Shown here: one piece after another, positions 34,021 through 43,904 of the stretch
Layout: every line of letters begins with the position of its first letter
How positions within the stretch are numbered: position 1 is the first letter of the stretch
Assembly: GCA_946415245.1 (NCBI GenBank)
Contig: CAMKRS010000011.1
Coordinates: 1-53,340, forward strand
Reading direction: 5' to 3'
From: an uncultured Prevotella sp.
GTDB taxonomy: Bacteria > Bacteroidota > Bacteroidia > Bacteroidales > Bacteroidaceae
DNA length: 53,340 bases
The notes under the pieces: generated by a model
What the model saw: the letters and a program-made list of their open reading frames with translations, nothing else
What the model was told of the DNA's origin: nothing
Database searches by the model: none
Translations under genes and position numbers: made by a program

Positions 34021-36114
34021 ATGAAGAAATTATATTTCATCCTGTCATTGTTTTGCATAGGCATGACTGTGACAGCTCAAAATGAACATCCACATAATCA
34101 TCATAACCACATACACCCGAACGATTCCACCGATGTTTTCTACAAGCATCTGAAACTGAATGAGTTGGTCGTGACTGGTGTTACAGGTGATACTAAGTTG
34201 AAGAACTCGACGGCTCCCATCTCAATTGTATCTGGCAAGGAACTGCGCCAGACCACCTCAACAAACATCATCGATGCTATTGCCAAGCAACCTAGCGTCT
34301 CACAAATTACCACTGGTAGCGGCATTTCCAAACCCATCATCCGCGGACTTGGCTATAACCGAATCATCGTAATGAACGAGGGTATCCGACAGGAAGGCCA
34401 GCAATGGGGTGATGAACACGGCATCGAGATAGACGGACAAAACGTCAACTCCGTAGAAATTCTAAAAGGTCCTGCCAGCTTGATGTACGGCAGCGACGCA
34501 ATGGCTGGTGTACTGATCCTGCACGGAGCTCCTATCCTACCAGAAGGAGAAATGAAAGCGCAAGTGTCAACTGAATATCAGACCAACAACGGACTTTTCG
34601 ACTACTCGCTGAATATTGCAGGCCATCAGAAGCAATTCGTATGGGATGCCCGTTTCACAGACAAGATGGCCCACGCCTATAAGAACAAATACGATGGTTA
34701 CGTACCAGGTTCACAATTTAAAGAACGGGCAGGACGACTGATGCTTGGCGTGAATGAGCGATGGGGACATTCTCATCTGACAGGAACTATTTTCCATCAA
34801 ACACCCAGCATCATCGAGGGCGAGCGTGACGAAATGACTGGTGATTTAGAATGTGTAACCAGCGATAACAAAACCTACGCTAAAGCTCTGCCCTTCCAGC
34901 AGATCAACCATTACAAGGCCGTTTGGGACAACTCACTGAACCTGCCCAAAGGTTGGCTAAAGGCTATTTTCGGCTATCAACAAAACCAACGAAAAGAATA
35001 TGAAGACTCAGAAGATGAATATGATTTATATTTCAAACTCCACACGATGACCTATGATGTGCGCTATCTCTCACAAGAATGGGATGGTTGGAAGATGGCC
35101 GGTGGCCTCAATGGCATGTGGCAGCAGTCGTTGAATCTGGGAGAAGAGTCACTCATTCCGGAATACAAACTCTTCGACATCGGAGGGTATGCCACTATCA
35201 GCAAGACAATGGACAACCTGACGCTTAACGGAGGTCTGCGCTACGACCATCGACATATCAATTTCCACTCACGTAATTTTGAAGGCATCTCTGGGAGCAT
35301 TGGTGCTGTATGGAATATCTGCAGACATACTAACATACGTCTGAATGTGGCACGAGGGTTCAGAGCCCCCAATATGAGCGAGTTAGGCAGCGATGGCATC
35401 CACGAGGGAACACTGCGCTATGAGATCGGCAATCATGAACTAAAACCAGAATACAGTTGGCAGGCTGACCTCGGACTGGATTTTTCATCAGAATTAATCT
35501 CTGCACAAGTGGCAATCTTCGCCAATCGCATCGAAAACTATATCTTCGCCAAACGCATCAATGAGGTGATGGAAGAAGGATTCCTCACCTATCAATACAT
35601 GCAGGGCGATGCTCGACTCCTGGGTTTTGAGGCAGGCTTTGATATGCACCCTGTGCATAGGATCCATTTCGAAAACACCTTCTCCTATGTTGATGCCCAG
35701 CAGCTACATCAGACGGAAGAGGCTAAATATCTGCCAATGACACCTGCCCCACGCTGGACGTCAGAACTAAAATACGAAATTACGCACCACGGACATACGA
35801 CTTTCAACAATGCTTATGTCGCATTGGGACTGGAGTGCAATCTCGCACAGAACCACTATTACAAGGTGGATAATACGGAGACACGTACCCCAAGCTACAC
35901 ACTGTTAAGTCTTTCAGCTGGAACAGACATCAATATCCACCATAAAAAAATAGCAGAAATCTACGTCACTGCCGACAATCTGCTGAACCGAGCCTATCAA
36001 AACCATCTGAGTCGTCTGAAGTATTGCGATATCAACCATGCAACGGAACGTCAAGGTGTATACAACATGGGACGCAACGTTGTCTTCAAACTGGTGATCC
36101 CCATTTCATTGTAA
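34021..36114 (+). CDS. TonB-dependent outer-membrane receptor (probable metal uptake)
   Basis: A 697-residue receptor: signal peptide (residues 1-20, ending VTAQ), a His-rich stretch HPHNHHNHIHP (23-33), then the plug domain (LNELVVTGV, ISIVSGKELRQTTSTNIIDA, IIRGLGYNRIIVMNEGIRQE, VEILKGPASLMYGSDAMAGV) and a 22-strand barrel (about 200-697). It lacks the N-terminal carboxypeptidase-like domain of SusC proteins and has no SusD partner, so it is a siderophore/metal-type receptor. The His-rich start and the Cys/His protein upstream resemble zinc receptors such as ZnuD, an inference. A 12-bp GC-rich hairpin follows the stop. Confidence 0.88.
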   Translation: MKKLYFILSLFCIGMTVTAQNEHPHNHHNHIHPNDSTDVFYKHLKLNELVVTGVTGDTKLKNSTAPISIVSGKELRQTTSTNIIDAIAKQPSVSQITTGSGISKPIIRGLGYNRIIVMNEGIRQEGQQWGDEHGIEIDGQNVNSVEILKGPASLMYGSDAMAGVLILHGAPILPEGEMKAQVSTEYQTNNGLFDYSLNIAGHQKQFVWDARFTDKMAHAYKNKYDGYVPGSQFKERAGRLMLGVNERWGHSHLTGTIFHQTPSIIEGERDEMTGDLECVTSDNKTYAKALPFQQINHYKAVWDNSLNLPKGWLKAIFGYQQNQRKEYEDSEDEYDLYFKLHTMTYDVRYLSQEWDGWKMAGGLNGMWQQSLNLGEESLIPEYKLFDIGGYATISKTMDNLTLNGGLRYDHRHINFHSRNFEGISGSIGAVWNICRHTNIRLNVARGFRAPNMSELGSDGIHEGTLRYEIGNHELKPEYSWQADLGLDFSSELISAQVAIFANRIENYIFAKRINEVMEEGFLTYQYMQGDARLLGFEAGFDMHPVHRIHFENTFSYVDAQQLHQTEEAKYLPMTPAPRWTSELKYEITHHGHTTFNNAYVALGLECNLAQNHYYKVDNTETRTPSYTLLSLSAGTDINIHHKKIAEIYVTADNLLNRAYQNHLSRLKYCDINHATERQGVYNMGRNVVFKLVIPISL

Positions 36115-36116
36115 CA

Positions 36117-36143
36117 TTTATCCCCGCCAGTGGCGGGGATAAA
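36117..36143. terminator. GC-rich bidirectional hairpin between TonB receptor and alaS
   Basis: A perfect 12-bp inverted repeat (36117-36128 and 36132-36143) around a 3-base loop with core TCCCCGCC/GGCGGGGA and A/T ends TTTA/TAAA. It occupies the whole 31-bp gap between the two converging stop codons. Confidence 0.85.
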
Positions 36144-36145
36144 TA

Positions 36146-38806
36146 TTATAAATTTGCTAACTCTATCACCTTGTCAACGGCAGCAGAGAGACCATCGACA
36201 TTCTTACCACCGGCTTGGGCGAAATGAGGCTGACCTCCGCCACCACCCTGAATGAGTTTGGCAGCCTCACGTACCATCTGACCAGCATTCAGTCCATGAT
36301 CACTGACCATATCGTCGCTCATCATGATACTGAGTTGGGGTTTGTTGTTGTCATGAGAGCCTATAACACAAAGCAGAGAACCATCGACGGAAGCGCGAAC
36401 CTTAAAGGCCAGATCCTTAGCTGCAGCCGGCGCCATGGGCAACACTGTGGTGATGACCTTGACACCATTCACATCGCGAGCCTTCTCAACCAAACGTTGA
36501 GCAGCACGTTCAACGGCCTGAGCCTGGAAGCCTTCTATTTCTTTCTTCATGTGGTCGTGCTCCTCAATATATTTCTGGATGACACCCTGAAGATCCTTGG
36601 CGTTGTTGAAGAACGACTTGATATTCTTTAGAATATCTTCCATCTGATAAAGACGCTCCTCGCAGTCCTTACCTGTGATAGCCTCGATACGACGGATACC
36701 AGCAGCCACACTGCTCTCGGTGAGAATCTTGAAGAATCCAATACGACCGGTACTTGAAGCATGGATACCACCACAGAACTCGCATGAAGGTCCAAAACGG
36801 ACCACACGAACCTTATCACCGTACTTCTCGCCGAAGAGGGCAATAGCACCGAGTTTCTTAGCCTCATCAAATGGTACATCACGGTGCTCATCGATGTGGA
36901 TATCCTGACGAATCAAATCATTCACCATACGCTCTACCTCGCGAATCTGTTCATCGGTCACCTTCTCGAAATGTGAGAAATCGAAACGAAGGGTATCTGG
37001 AGAAACAAACGAGCCCTTCTGCTCCACATGATCGCCAAGAACCTGCTTCAAGGCATAATCAAGCAAGTGGGTTGCTGTATGATTAGCTGCAGAGGCATTG
37101 CGCTTATCAGTATCCACACAAGCCATGAACTGGGCTGAAGGATCCTTTGGCAACTGCTTTACAATATGCACGGTCTGATTGTTCTCGCGCTTGGAGTCGA
37201 TGATGTCGATGGTCTCGGCCTCGTTACAGATAACGCCACAATCACCGACCTGTCCACCCATTTCACCATAGAACGGCGTATAGTCAAACACCAGTTCATA
37301 GAACTCGTTCTTCTTCTGGGTTACCTTACGGTAGCGAAGGATATGACATTCATATTCTGTATAGTCGTAGCCAACAAACTGTTGTTCACCTGCTACCAAC
37401 TCTACCCAATCAGAATTCTCAACAGCAGCAGCATTGCGAGCACGCTCTTTCTGTTTCTGCATCTCAACATTAAACTGCTCCTCATTGACGGTGAAACCAT
37501 TCTCACGACAAATGAGTTCCGTCAAATCAAGAGGGAAACCATAAGTATCAAAGAGGCGGAAAGCCTGGACACCATCAAGTTCGGTCTTGCTCTCAGCTTT
37601 CAACTGCTCCATAGCCTTATCAAGCAGGGAGATACCTTTATCCAGCGTACGCAGGAAAGCATCTTCTTCTTCCTTCATTACCTTCGTGATGAGTTGCTGC
37701 TGCGCTTTCAGCTCGGGGAAAGCATCGCCCATCTCGTGAACAAGTGTCGGCACAAGTTTATAAAGGAAGCTTTCCTTTTGACCAAGGAACGTATAGGCAT
37801 AACGCACAGCACGACGCAAGATACGACGAATCACGTAACCGGCCTTGGCATTCGAGGGCAGCTGACCATCGGCAATCGAGAACGACACAGCACGGAGATG
37901 ATCAGCGCAAACACGCATGGCAACATTAATATCGTCCTGCTGTTTGGTGATTGAAGTCTCTTGCTCTTCCTCGAAAGTTACATATTTCAGACCTGTCAAC
38001 TGCTGCTCAGCCTTGATAATCGGCTGGAACACGTCTGTATCATAGTTAGAGTGCTTGCCCTGCAACATACGAACAAGACGCTCAAAGCCCATACCAGTAT
38101 CAATGACGTTCATGGAAAGTTTCTCCAATGAACCGTCAGCCTTACGATTGAACTGCATAAACACCAGATTCCAGATCTCAATTACCTGGGGATCATCCTG
38201 ATTGACGAGGTCACGACCACTCTTACCTGAAGCCTTACGCTGCTCAGGAGTACGAGAGTCAACATGGATCTCTGAACAAGGACCACAGGGACCCGTATCA
38301 CCCATCTCCCAGAAATTATCGTGTTTGTTACCATTGATAATATGATCCTCGGGTACGTGCTTGGCCCAATACTTTGCTGCTTCATCATCGCGAGGGATAT
38401 TCTCCTCAGGCGAGCCCTCGAAAACTGTCACATAAAGGTCTTCCGGATTCAGTTTCAGCACGTCTACAAGATATTCCCAGGCCATATCAATGGCTCCTTC
38501 CTTGAAATAGTCGCCAAAACTCCAGTTACCCAACATTTCAAACATCGTGTGATGGTAGGTGTCATGACCTACTTCCTCCAGATCGTTGTGCTTACCTGAG
38601 ACACGGAGACACTTCTGTGTGTCGGCACGACGACGTGGTTCCGGGTCGCGAGTACCGAGGATAATATCCTTCCACTGGTTCATACCTGCATTCGTAAACA
38701 TCAGCGTGGGATCATCCTTGATCACCATAGGAGCTGAAGGTACAATAGCGTGCTGCTTCGACTCAAAAAACTTCTTGAATGAGTCACGAATCTCATTTGC
38801 TGTCAT
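36146..38806 (-). CDS. alaS: Alanyl-tRNA synthetase
   Basis: Class II synthetase charging tRNA-Ala with proofreading. From ATG 38806 ([20 protein letters not shown]) it has 886 residues; a TTG-initiated extension would overlap the promoter. Catalytic domain: [40 protein letters not shown], the ALAX-specific [15 protein letters not shown]. Editing domain: [20 protein letters not shown] with the zinc His pair, and [16 protein letters not shown] (most families read CGGTH). The C-terminal Ala domain carries a glycine-rich stretch [17 protein letters not shown]. It diverges from parC. Confidence 0.96.
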   Translation of the reverse strand: MTANEIRDSFKKFFESKQHAIVPSAPMVIKDDPTLMFTNAGMNQWKDIILGTRDPEPRRRADTQKCLRVSGKHNDLEEVGHDTYHHTMFEMLGNWSFGDYFKEGAIDMAWEYLVDVLKLNPEDLYVTVFEGSPEENIPRDDEAAKYWAKHVPEDHIINGNKHDNFWEMGDTGPCGPCSEIHVDSRTPEQRKASGKSGRDLVNQDDPQVIEIWNLVFMQFNRKADGSLEKLSMNVIDTGMGFERLVRMLQGKHSNYDTDVFQPIIKAEQQLTGLKYVTFEEEQETSITKQQDDINVAMRVCADHLRAVSFSIADGQLPSNAKAGYVIRRILRRAVRYAYTFLGQKESFLYKLVPTLVHEMGDAFPELKAQQQLITKVMKEEEDAFLRTLDKGISLLDKAMEQLKAESKTELDGVQAFRLFDTYGFPLDLTELICRENGFTVNEEQFNVEMQKQKERARNAAAVENSDWVELVAGEQQFVGYDYTEYECHILRYRKVTQKKNEFYELVFDYTPFYGEMGGQVGDCGVICNEAETIDIIDSKRENNQTVHIVKQLPKDPSAQFMACVDTDKRNASAANHTATHLLDYALKQVLGDHVEQKGSFVSPDTLRFDFSHFEKVTDEQIREVERMVNDLIRQDIHIDEHRDVPFDEAKKLGAIALFGEKYGDKVRVVRFGPSCEFCGGIHASSTGRIGFFKILTESSVAAGIRRIEAITGKDCEERLYQMEDILKNIKSFFNNAKDLQGVIQKYIEEHDHMKKEIEGFQAQAVERAAQRLVEKARDVNGVKVITTVLPMAPAAAKDLAFKVRASVDGSLLCVIGSHDNNKPQLSIMMSDDMVSDHGLNAGQMVREAAKLIQGGGGGQPHFAQAGGKNVDGLSAAVDKVIELANL

Positions 38807-38851
38807 TGATGTATTGCGTTTTATTTCCACCTTATTTATAAATTGCGGGTG

Positions 38852-38859
38852 CAAAGGTA
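38852..38859 (-). promoter_or_regulatory. alaS promoter (-7 box)
   Basis: Minus-strand TACCTTTG followed by CACCC, 45 bp before the alaS ATG and 42 bp from the divergent parC -7 box. Confidence 0.6.
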
Positions 38860-38901
38860 CAAAAAAAATCCAAAAATGACCGCTTTCTCAGTTTTTTTTC
38901 G

Positions 38902-38909
38902 TACTTTTG
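38902..38909 (+). promoter_or_regulatory. parC promoter (-7 box)
   Basis: TACTTTTG followed by CAAGC, 26 bp before the ATG at 38936. No convincing TTG at the -33 position; the stretch is T-rich. Confidence 0.55.
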
Positions 38910-38935
38910 CAAGCAAACTGAAGACCAAACAAATT

Positions 38936-41650
38936 ATGGATGACGAAATAAAGGACGATGAGATCCTCGAAGAAGACGGTGGTGAGTACCAATCGTCAGA
39001 ATTGGAGGAGGGCGTAGAGGGCCACTCCGACTACAAACCCGTGAACCGTTTCGATGCGGCTGCGGTACATCATCTATCTGGCATGTACCAGAATTGGTTC
39101 TTGGATTACGCCTCATATGTAATCCTGGAACGTGCCGTGCCTAATATCGAAGATGGCTTTAAACCCGTTCAGCGACGTATCATGCATTCCATGAAGCGCA
39201 TGGACGATGGCAGATACAACAAGGTGGCAAATATCGTGGGGCACACCATGCAGTTCCACCCTCATGGCGATGCTTCCATAGGCGACGCCCTTGTACAGTT
39301 AGGACAGAAAGATCTACTCATTGATACACAGGGAAACTGGGGTAATATTCTCACAGGCGACAAGGCTGCTGCACCACGATATATCGAGGCCCGACTCTCG
39401 AAGTTTGCCCTCGACACCGTGTTTAATCCCAAGACCACAGAATGGCAACTCTCTTACGACGGACGTAATAAAGAACCTATATCACTGCCTGTGAAATATC
39501 CGCTACTGCTGGCTCAAGGCGCAGAGGGTATCGCCGTTGGACTTTCCTCAAAGATTCTGCCACATAATTTCTGTGAAATCTGCGACGCAGCTATCAGTTA
39601 TCTACACGAACAGGAGTTCCATCTCTATCCAGACTTCCAGACAGGCGGCAGCATAGATGTCTCGAAATACAACAATGGCCAGCGAGGTGGCGTATTAAAG
39701 GTACGTGCCAAAATCGAGAAACTAGACCAAAAAACTCTCGTCATCCGGGAATTGCCCTACTCCAAGACTGTCGGAACCCTTATCGAGAGTATCACAAAGG
39801 CCATTGAAAAAGGGAAAATCAAGGCCAAGCGCGTTGACGACCTGACCTCGGCACAGGTTGAGATACAAATCCACCTGATGCCAGGCGTGTCAAGCGACAA
39901 GACCCTCGATGCCCTTTATGCCTTTACGGACTGCGAGATCAACATCTCACCCAACTGTTGTGTCATCGCAGACCAAAAACCACAGTTCCTGACGATTTCT
40001 GATGTTCTTAAACACAGCGTTGAGCGCACAAAAGACCTGATCCGCCAGGAGTTGGAAATCCGCAAGAACGAGCTGTTGGAACAACTGCACTTCTATTCAC
40101 TCGAGAAGATTTTCATCGAGGAACGTATCTATAAGGACAAAAAATTCGAGCAGGCCCCGACCATTGATGCCGTCTGCGAACATATCGACGATCGCCTAAC
40201 GCCATATTACCCCAGCCTTGTGCGTGAGGTAACAAAGGATGACATCCTCAAACTGCTGGAAATCAAGATGCAGCGCATCCTGAAATTCAACAAAGACAAG
40301 GCGGACGAATTGATGGCCCGTATCAAGGCTGAGATTGAGGAAATTGACCGCGACCTGGCAAACCTCGTGGAAGTGACGGCCAGCTGGTTCCAGTTCCTCA
40401 AGGACAAGTATGGCAAGGAGCATCCGCGTCTCACGGAGATCCGCAACTTCGACACCATTGAGGCGACAAAGGTAGCAGAAGCCAATCAGAAGCTCTACAT
40501 CAACCGTACTGACGGCTTTATCGGCATGGGACTGAAGAAGGATGAGTTTGTGTGCAACTGCTCCGACATCGACGACATCATCATTTTCTACAAAGATGGT
40601 AAATACAAGGTGATCCGCGTAGCTGACAAGGTATTCGTAGGCAAGAACATCCTCCACGTGGCTGTCTTCAAGAAGAACGACTCGCGTACTACATACAACG
40701 TGGTCTATCGCGACGGCAAGAAAGGTTGGTACTTCATGAAACGCTTCAACGTGACATCAATGACACGCGACAAAGAATACGACCTGACGCAGGGAACGCC
40801 AGGTTCAAAGGTGATGTATTTCACTGCTAATCCCAATGGCGAAGCAGAAATCATCAAGGTGACACTCGATCCCAACCCCAAACTGAAGAAAATCTTCATT
40901 GATCAAGATTTCTCTCAGGTGATGATTAAGGGCCGTGGTTCGAAAGGCAATCTATTGACAAAGAATCCTGTACATCGCATAGGTCTGAAGAGTCATGGTC
41001 ACTCAACCCTTGGCGGACGTAAAGTTTGGTATGACCCTGACGTGAATCGTCTGAACTACGACGATCACGGACGACTACTTGGTGAGTTCTACGATGAAGA
41101 CCAGATACTGGTGATTCTCGATAATGGTGATTTCTATCTTACCAGCTTCGATCTAAACAACCACTTTGAACCCAACATCCTGCGTATTGAGAAATACGAT
41201 GCAGACAAGGTCTGGACGGCTATCCTCTTTGATGCCGACAATCAGGGTTATCCCTATCTCAAGCGATTCCAGATGGATGCCTCAAAGAAGAAGCAGAACT
41301 GGCTCAGCGATAATCCCTCCTCGAAACTCATCTTACTGACAGACACCCCCTATCCACTCATCAAAGTCACCTATGGCGGAGTTGATGAGTTCAGGGGATC
41401 AGAGGAGGTCGATGCAGAACAGTTTATTGCTGTCAAAGGTTTTAAGGCCAAAGGCAAACGCCTCAGCACCTATCAGATTGAGAGCATAGAGGAATTAGAA
41501 CCTGTCCGCTTACCGGAAAAAACCGACGACTCAGAATACTCTGACGACTCAGATGACCCAGAAGAAGACATCGACCCTGATGCTGGAAAAACTGAGCAAC
41601 AGGTACGTGACGAGATGACTGGTCAGCTACGACTTTTCGATGACGAATGA
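38936..41650 (+). CDS. parC: DNA topoisomerase IV subunit A
   Basis: Type IIA topoisomerase subunit that cuts and rejoins DNA to decatenate chromosomes. From ATG 38936 it has 904 residues. Winged-helix core: DGFKPVQRRIMHSMKRM, HPHGDASIGDALVQL, and the catalytic Tyr149 in AAPRYIEARLSKF. The C-terminal domain (about 520-850) has beta-pinwheel blades but no GyrA-box (QRRGGRG-like) was found, so ParC is preferred over GyrA. The quinolone-site Ser of GyrA (HGDS) is Ala113 here. The last 60 residues are very acidic (DDSEYSDDSDDPEEDIDPDA) and their DNA includes a CAGAATACTC repeat. parE is not in the window. Confidence 0.9.
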   Translation: MDDEIKDDEILEEDGGEYQSSELEEGVEGHSDYKPVNRFDAAAVHHLSGMYQNWFLDYASYVILERAVPNIEDGFKPVQRRIMHSMKRMDDGRYNKVANIVGHTMQFHPHGDASIGDALVQLGQKDLLIDTQGNWGNILTGDKAAAPRYIEARLSKFALDTVFNPKTTEWQLSYDGRNKEPISLPVKYPLLLAQGAEGIAVGLSSKILPHNFCEICDAAISYLHEQEFHLYPDFQTGGSIDVSKYNNGQRGGVLKVRAKIEKLDQKTLVIRELPYSKTVGTLIESITKAIEKGKIKAKRVDDLTSAQVEIQIHLMPGVSSDKTLDALYAFTDCEINISPNCCVIADQKPQFLTISDVLKHSVERTKDLIRQELEIRKNELLEQLHFYSLEKIFIEERIYKDKKFEQAPTIDAVCEHIDDRLTPYYPSLVREVTKDDILKLLEIKMQRILKFNKDKADELMARIKAEIEEIDRDLANLVEVTASWFQFLKDKYGKEHPRLTEIRNFDTIEATKVAEANQKLYINRTDGFIGMGLKKDEFVCNCSDIDDIIIFYKDGKYKVIRVADKVFVGKNILHVAVFKKNDSRTTYNVVYRDGKKGWYFMKRFNVTSMTRDKEYDLTQGTPGSKVMYFTANPNGEAEIIKVTLDPNPKLKKIFIDQDFSQVMIKGRGSKGNLLTKNPVHRIGLKSHGHSTLGGRKVWYDPDVNRLNYDDHGRLLGEFYDEDQILVILDNGDFYLTSFDLNNHFEPNILRIEKYDADKVWTAILFDADNQGYPYLKRFQMDASKKKQNWLSDNPSSKLILLTDTPYPLIKVTYGGVDEFRGSEEVDAEQFIAVKGFKAKGKRLSTYQIESIEELEPVRLPEKTDDSEYSDDSDDPEEDIDPDAGKTEQQVRDEMTGQLRLFDDE

Positions 41651-41711
41651 CATACAAATATAATAAATGTACACGCGCGATAATGACGGAAGAACTATTT
41701 TTAGCCCAAAC

Positions 41712-41742
41712 ATTTGGCAGAGTCAATAAAAATGCTTAACTT
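41712..41742 (+). promoter_or_regulatory. tRNA-Leu promoter with TTGGCAG element
   Basis: TTG (41712-41714), 20-bp spacer, TAACTTTG (41735-41742). The extended -33 reads TTTGGCAGAG and the spacer ends AAAAATGCT, closely like the promoters at 21601 and 41929. Confidence 0.75.
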
Positions 41743-41778
41743 TGCACCCACTTTCCATAAAAAAACCATATGCGGAAG

Positions 41779-41859
41779 GCGCCTGTGGCGGAATTGGTAG
41801 ACGCGCTAGACTTAGGATCTAGTGTTTATGACGTGCAGGTTCGAGTCCTGTCAGGCGCA
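41779..41859 (+). tRNA. tRNA-Leu (anticodon TAG)
   Basis: An 81-nt class II tRNA: acceptor GCGCCTG/CAGGCGC, D arm GCGGAATTGGTAGACGCGC, anticodon loop CTTAGGA with anticodon TAG (41813-41815), short variable arm, T loop TTCGAGT, discriminator A. CCA is not encoded. It decodes CUA and related leucine codons. Confidence 0.96.
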
Positions 41860-41928
41860 CTTTTCATACCGATATGACGTTTTTAAGCAGAAAATCGATA
41901 AAAATCAAAAAAAAACTTAAACTTTTCT

Positions 41929-41958
41929 TGGCAGTTTGAAATAAAATGCCTACATTTG
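41929..41958 (+). promoter_or_regulatory. Promoter of the lipoprotein-OmpA locus with GGCA/TGCC element
   Basis: TTG (41929-41931), 19-bp spacer, TACATTTG (41951-41958), then CACC. TTGGCAGTTTG and ATGCCTAC repeat the layout of the mlaEF promoter almost base for base. It would give a leader of about 50 nt. Confidence 0.8.
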
Positions 41959-42013
41959 CACCGATTTATGTGGAGAAATCATATATATATGTCTAATTAT
42001 AATTTAAAAATCA

Positions 42014-43876
42014 ATGAAAAAGAAAATTATTAATGGTATTCTCTTAGTGGCAATGCTGTTTGCTACTACGAGTGCATTTGTTTCTTGTAAGGACACTGAT
42101 TCCGACTACAAGGCGCAGACGGATGCTCAGATTGCCAAACTCCAGAGTGATTTGGCTAGTTTGCAGTCTCTCGTAAGTTCTATTAAGAGTTGCAACTGCG
42201 ACATGACGTCTATCAACAACAAGTTGGCAGCCCTTGAAGCAGCTATCAATGCAATCAACGTTCCCAGCCTCGATGGTTATGTAAAGACTGCGGATCTGCC
42301 CGATGCAGTAAAAGCTTTGTTGGCTGACTATTACACCAAGGCTCAGGTTGACGAACTGATTAAGGGCATCAACATTCCTGAGGGCCTGACAGAAAAGCAG
42401 GTAAAGGATTGGATTGAGGATGCACTGAAAGACTATGTCAAGAAGGGTGATGAAGGATCCGCTGGTCTGGACGAGGATGCTGTCAAGAAGCTCATTGAGG
42501 ATGCCTTGAAAGACTATGTCAAGAAGGGTGAAGAAGGTACCGCTGGTCTGGACGAGGATGCTGTCAAGAAGCTGATTGAGGATGCTTTGAAGGATTACAC
42601 TAAGACTGCAGACCTTCCCACTGTATTTACAAAGGAGGAGATTATTGACATCATCAAGGAGGTCATCTCAACCACAACATCTGACGTGAATGCAGTATAC
42701 ATCACTGAGGTAACAAGTCTTTCTGCTGATCAGGTGATTAACCCGATGTTCTCACTCACCACTCCGTTTGGTGTAGAGACAAATATCTTGCTGACTTATT
42801 TCGGTGACAAGGCAAGACGTGACCTTTACTTCCCCAAGGGATCTGAGGAGCCCATCGTATTCAAGGGTGAGTACATTATCGAAGGACTTGGCAATGCTGG
42901 TAAGATCTATGTAACTGTGAATCCCAGCTCTGTTGATTTCTCTGGTAAGACACTGAAGCTCGTGACCACTGGTGGTGAAGAGGGTCCTGTTGAGTTGACT
43001 CCGTTGAAGGCTTCTAACGAGAACCTCATGTACCTCACTCGTGGTGAGAATGCATTCTATGAGACTTTCGCTACTATTCCTGCAGAAAAGTTAGCTAAGG
43101 CTTACATTTCATGGGAGCCGGACAACATGGAGGACTTCAAGGAGCAGATTAAGGAGCTCTTCAAGGGTCATGCCGAGAACAAGAAAGAGATCGTAGAGAT
43201 GATCAGAACCATTTACAATCTCGTCATCAACAACAATGTTCCCGCTTACCGTCTGCAGGCTGCTTGGGGTGAGGGTAATTACACTTACTCAAAGGCAAAC
43301 ATTGCAGCAGTTGCTATGAAGCCGCTGAGCTATAGCTTCGATCTTTCCGACGAGGCAGAGTATAACGGTGAGGCTATCACTGCTCTTGAGAAGTTGGAGA
43401 GCAAGTCTGTAAGAGTGGCTACCAAGACCGCTAGCACTCAGGCCAAGATCTGGCGCTTCCTCGACAGATTCAATATTTATGCTGACAAGGCATTCCAGAA
43501 TATCAACTGGGCAATTCAGCCTACTCTGTTGGTTTCTGAAGGTGACGAGGTATCACATCCCGATGTATATGAAGATGTGAATACATTCACAAGATATAAA
43601 GCTGGTGAGATCAAGTTCCTGCCTACTTCATGGTCTGCAGAAGTTCTGGCTCCTGCCTTCAAGAAGTTAGTTGTTATCACAAGCGTTGACGGCACTCCTG
43701 TTAAGGCTGATGATCCTGTTAATGCTGGTCTGCTGGGTCAGGTTGTTCCTGGTAGCGTGAAGGAGATTCCTTTCACCATCGAGGCAGGAAAGACCTACAA
43801 GGTCCAGTACTCAGCTATGGACTTCGAGGGTAACATCAGAACCCTGAACTATGTCATCAAAGGTAGCATCAACTAA
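42014..43876 (+). CDS. Coiled-coil surface lipoprotein with 27-residue tandem repeat (unknown function)
   Basis: I do not recognise a named family. The 620-residue protein has a lipoprotein signal (MKKKIINGILLVAML) with lipobox FVSC at Cys25, followed by KDTDSD, a Bacteroidota surface-export-like acidic start. Residues 31-82 are a heptad coiled coil containing C60-x-C62. Residues 88-210 are modules ending in YVKKxxE or YTKTADLP, including two near-identical 27-residue repeats (136-189). From about 225 on the sequence is beta-rich (TSLSADQVINPMFSLTTPFG, GKTYKVQYSAMDFEGNIR), suggesting globular domains. This looks like an anchored stalk carrying a head. Codons are strongly biased to GGT, GCT, AAG, unlike neighbours, suggesting high expression. 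An OmpA protein follows after 28 bp. Confidence 0.7.
   Translation: MKKKIINGILLVAMLFATTSAFVSCKDTDSDYKAQTDAQIAKLQSDLASLQSLVSSIKSCNCDMTSINNKLAALEAAINAINVPSLDGYVKTADLPDAVKALLADYYTKAQVDELIKGINIPEGLTEKQVKDWIEDALKDYVKKGDEGSAGLDEDAVKKLIEDALKDYVKKGEEGTAGLDEDAVKKLIEDALKDYTKTADLPTVFTKEEIIDIIKEVISTTTSDVNAVYITEVTSLSADQVINPMFSLTTPFGVETNILLTYFGDKARRDLYFPKGSEEPIVFKGEYIIEGLGNAGKIYVTVNPSSVDFSGKTLKLVTTGGEEGPVELTPLKASNENLMYLTRGENAFYETFATIPAEKLAKAYISWEPDNMEDFKEQIKELFKGHAENKKEIVEMIRTIYNLVINNNVPAYRLQAAWGEGNYTYSKANIAAVAMKPLSYSFDLSDEAEYNGEAITALEKLESKSVRVATKTASTQAKIWRFLDRFNIYADKAFQNINWAIQPTLLVSEGDEVSHPDVYEDVNTFTRYKAGEIKFLPTSWSAEVLAPAFKKLVVITSVDGTPVKADDPVNAGLLGQVVPGSVKEIPFTIEAGKTYKVQYSAMDFEGNIRTLNYVIKGSIN
42419..42580 (+). 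repeat. Two 81-bp tandem coding repeats
   Basis: Copies at 42419-42499 and 42500-42580 differ at only a few bases; a partial third begins at 42581. Each encodes 27 residues from DALKDYVKKG to AVKKLIE. Copy number could vary in frame. Confidence 0.92.
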
Positions 43877-43904
43877 TAATAGAGTTTAAAAAACTAAAGT
43901 GAAT

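Noticed and set aside
38934..39116. Short leftward frame inside the parC start
   Set aside because: Antisense to a conserved gene with no supporting signal.
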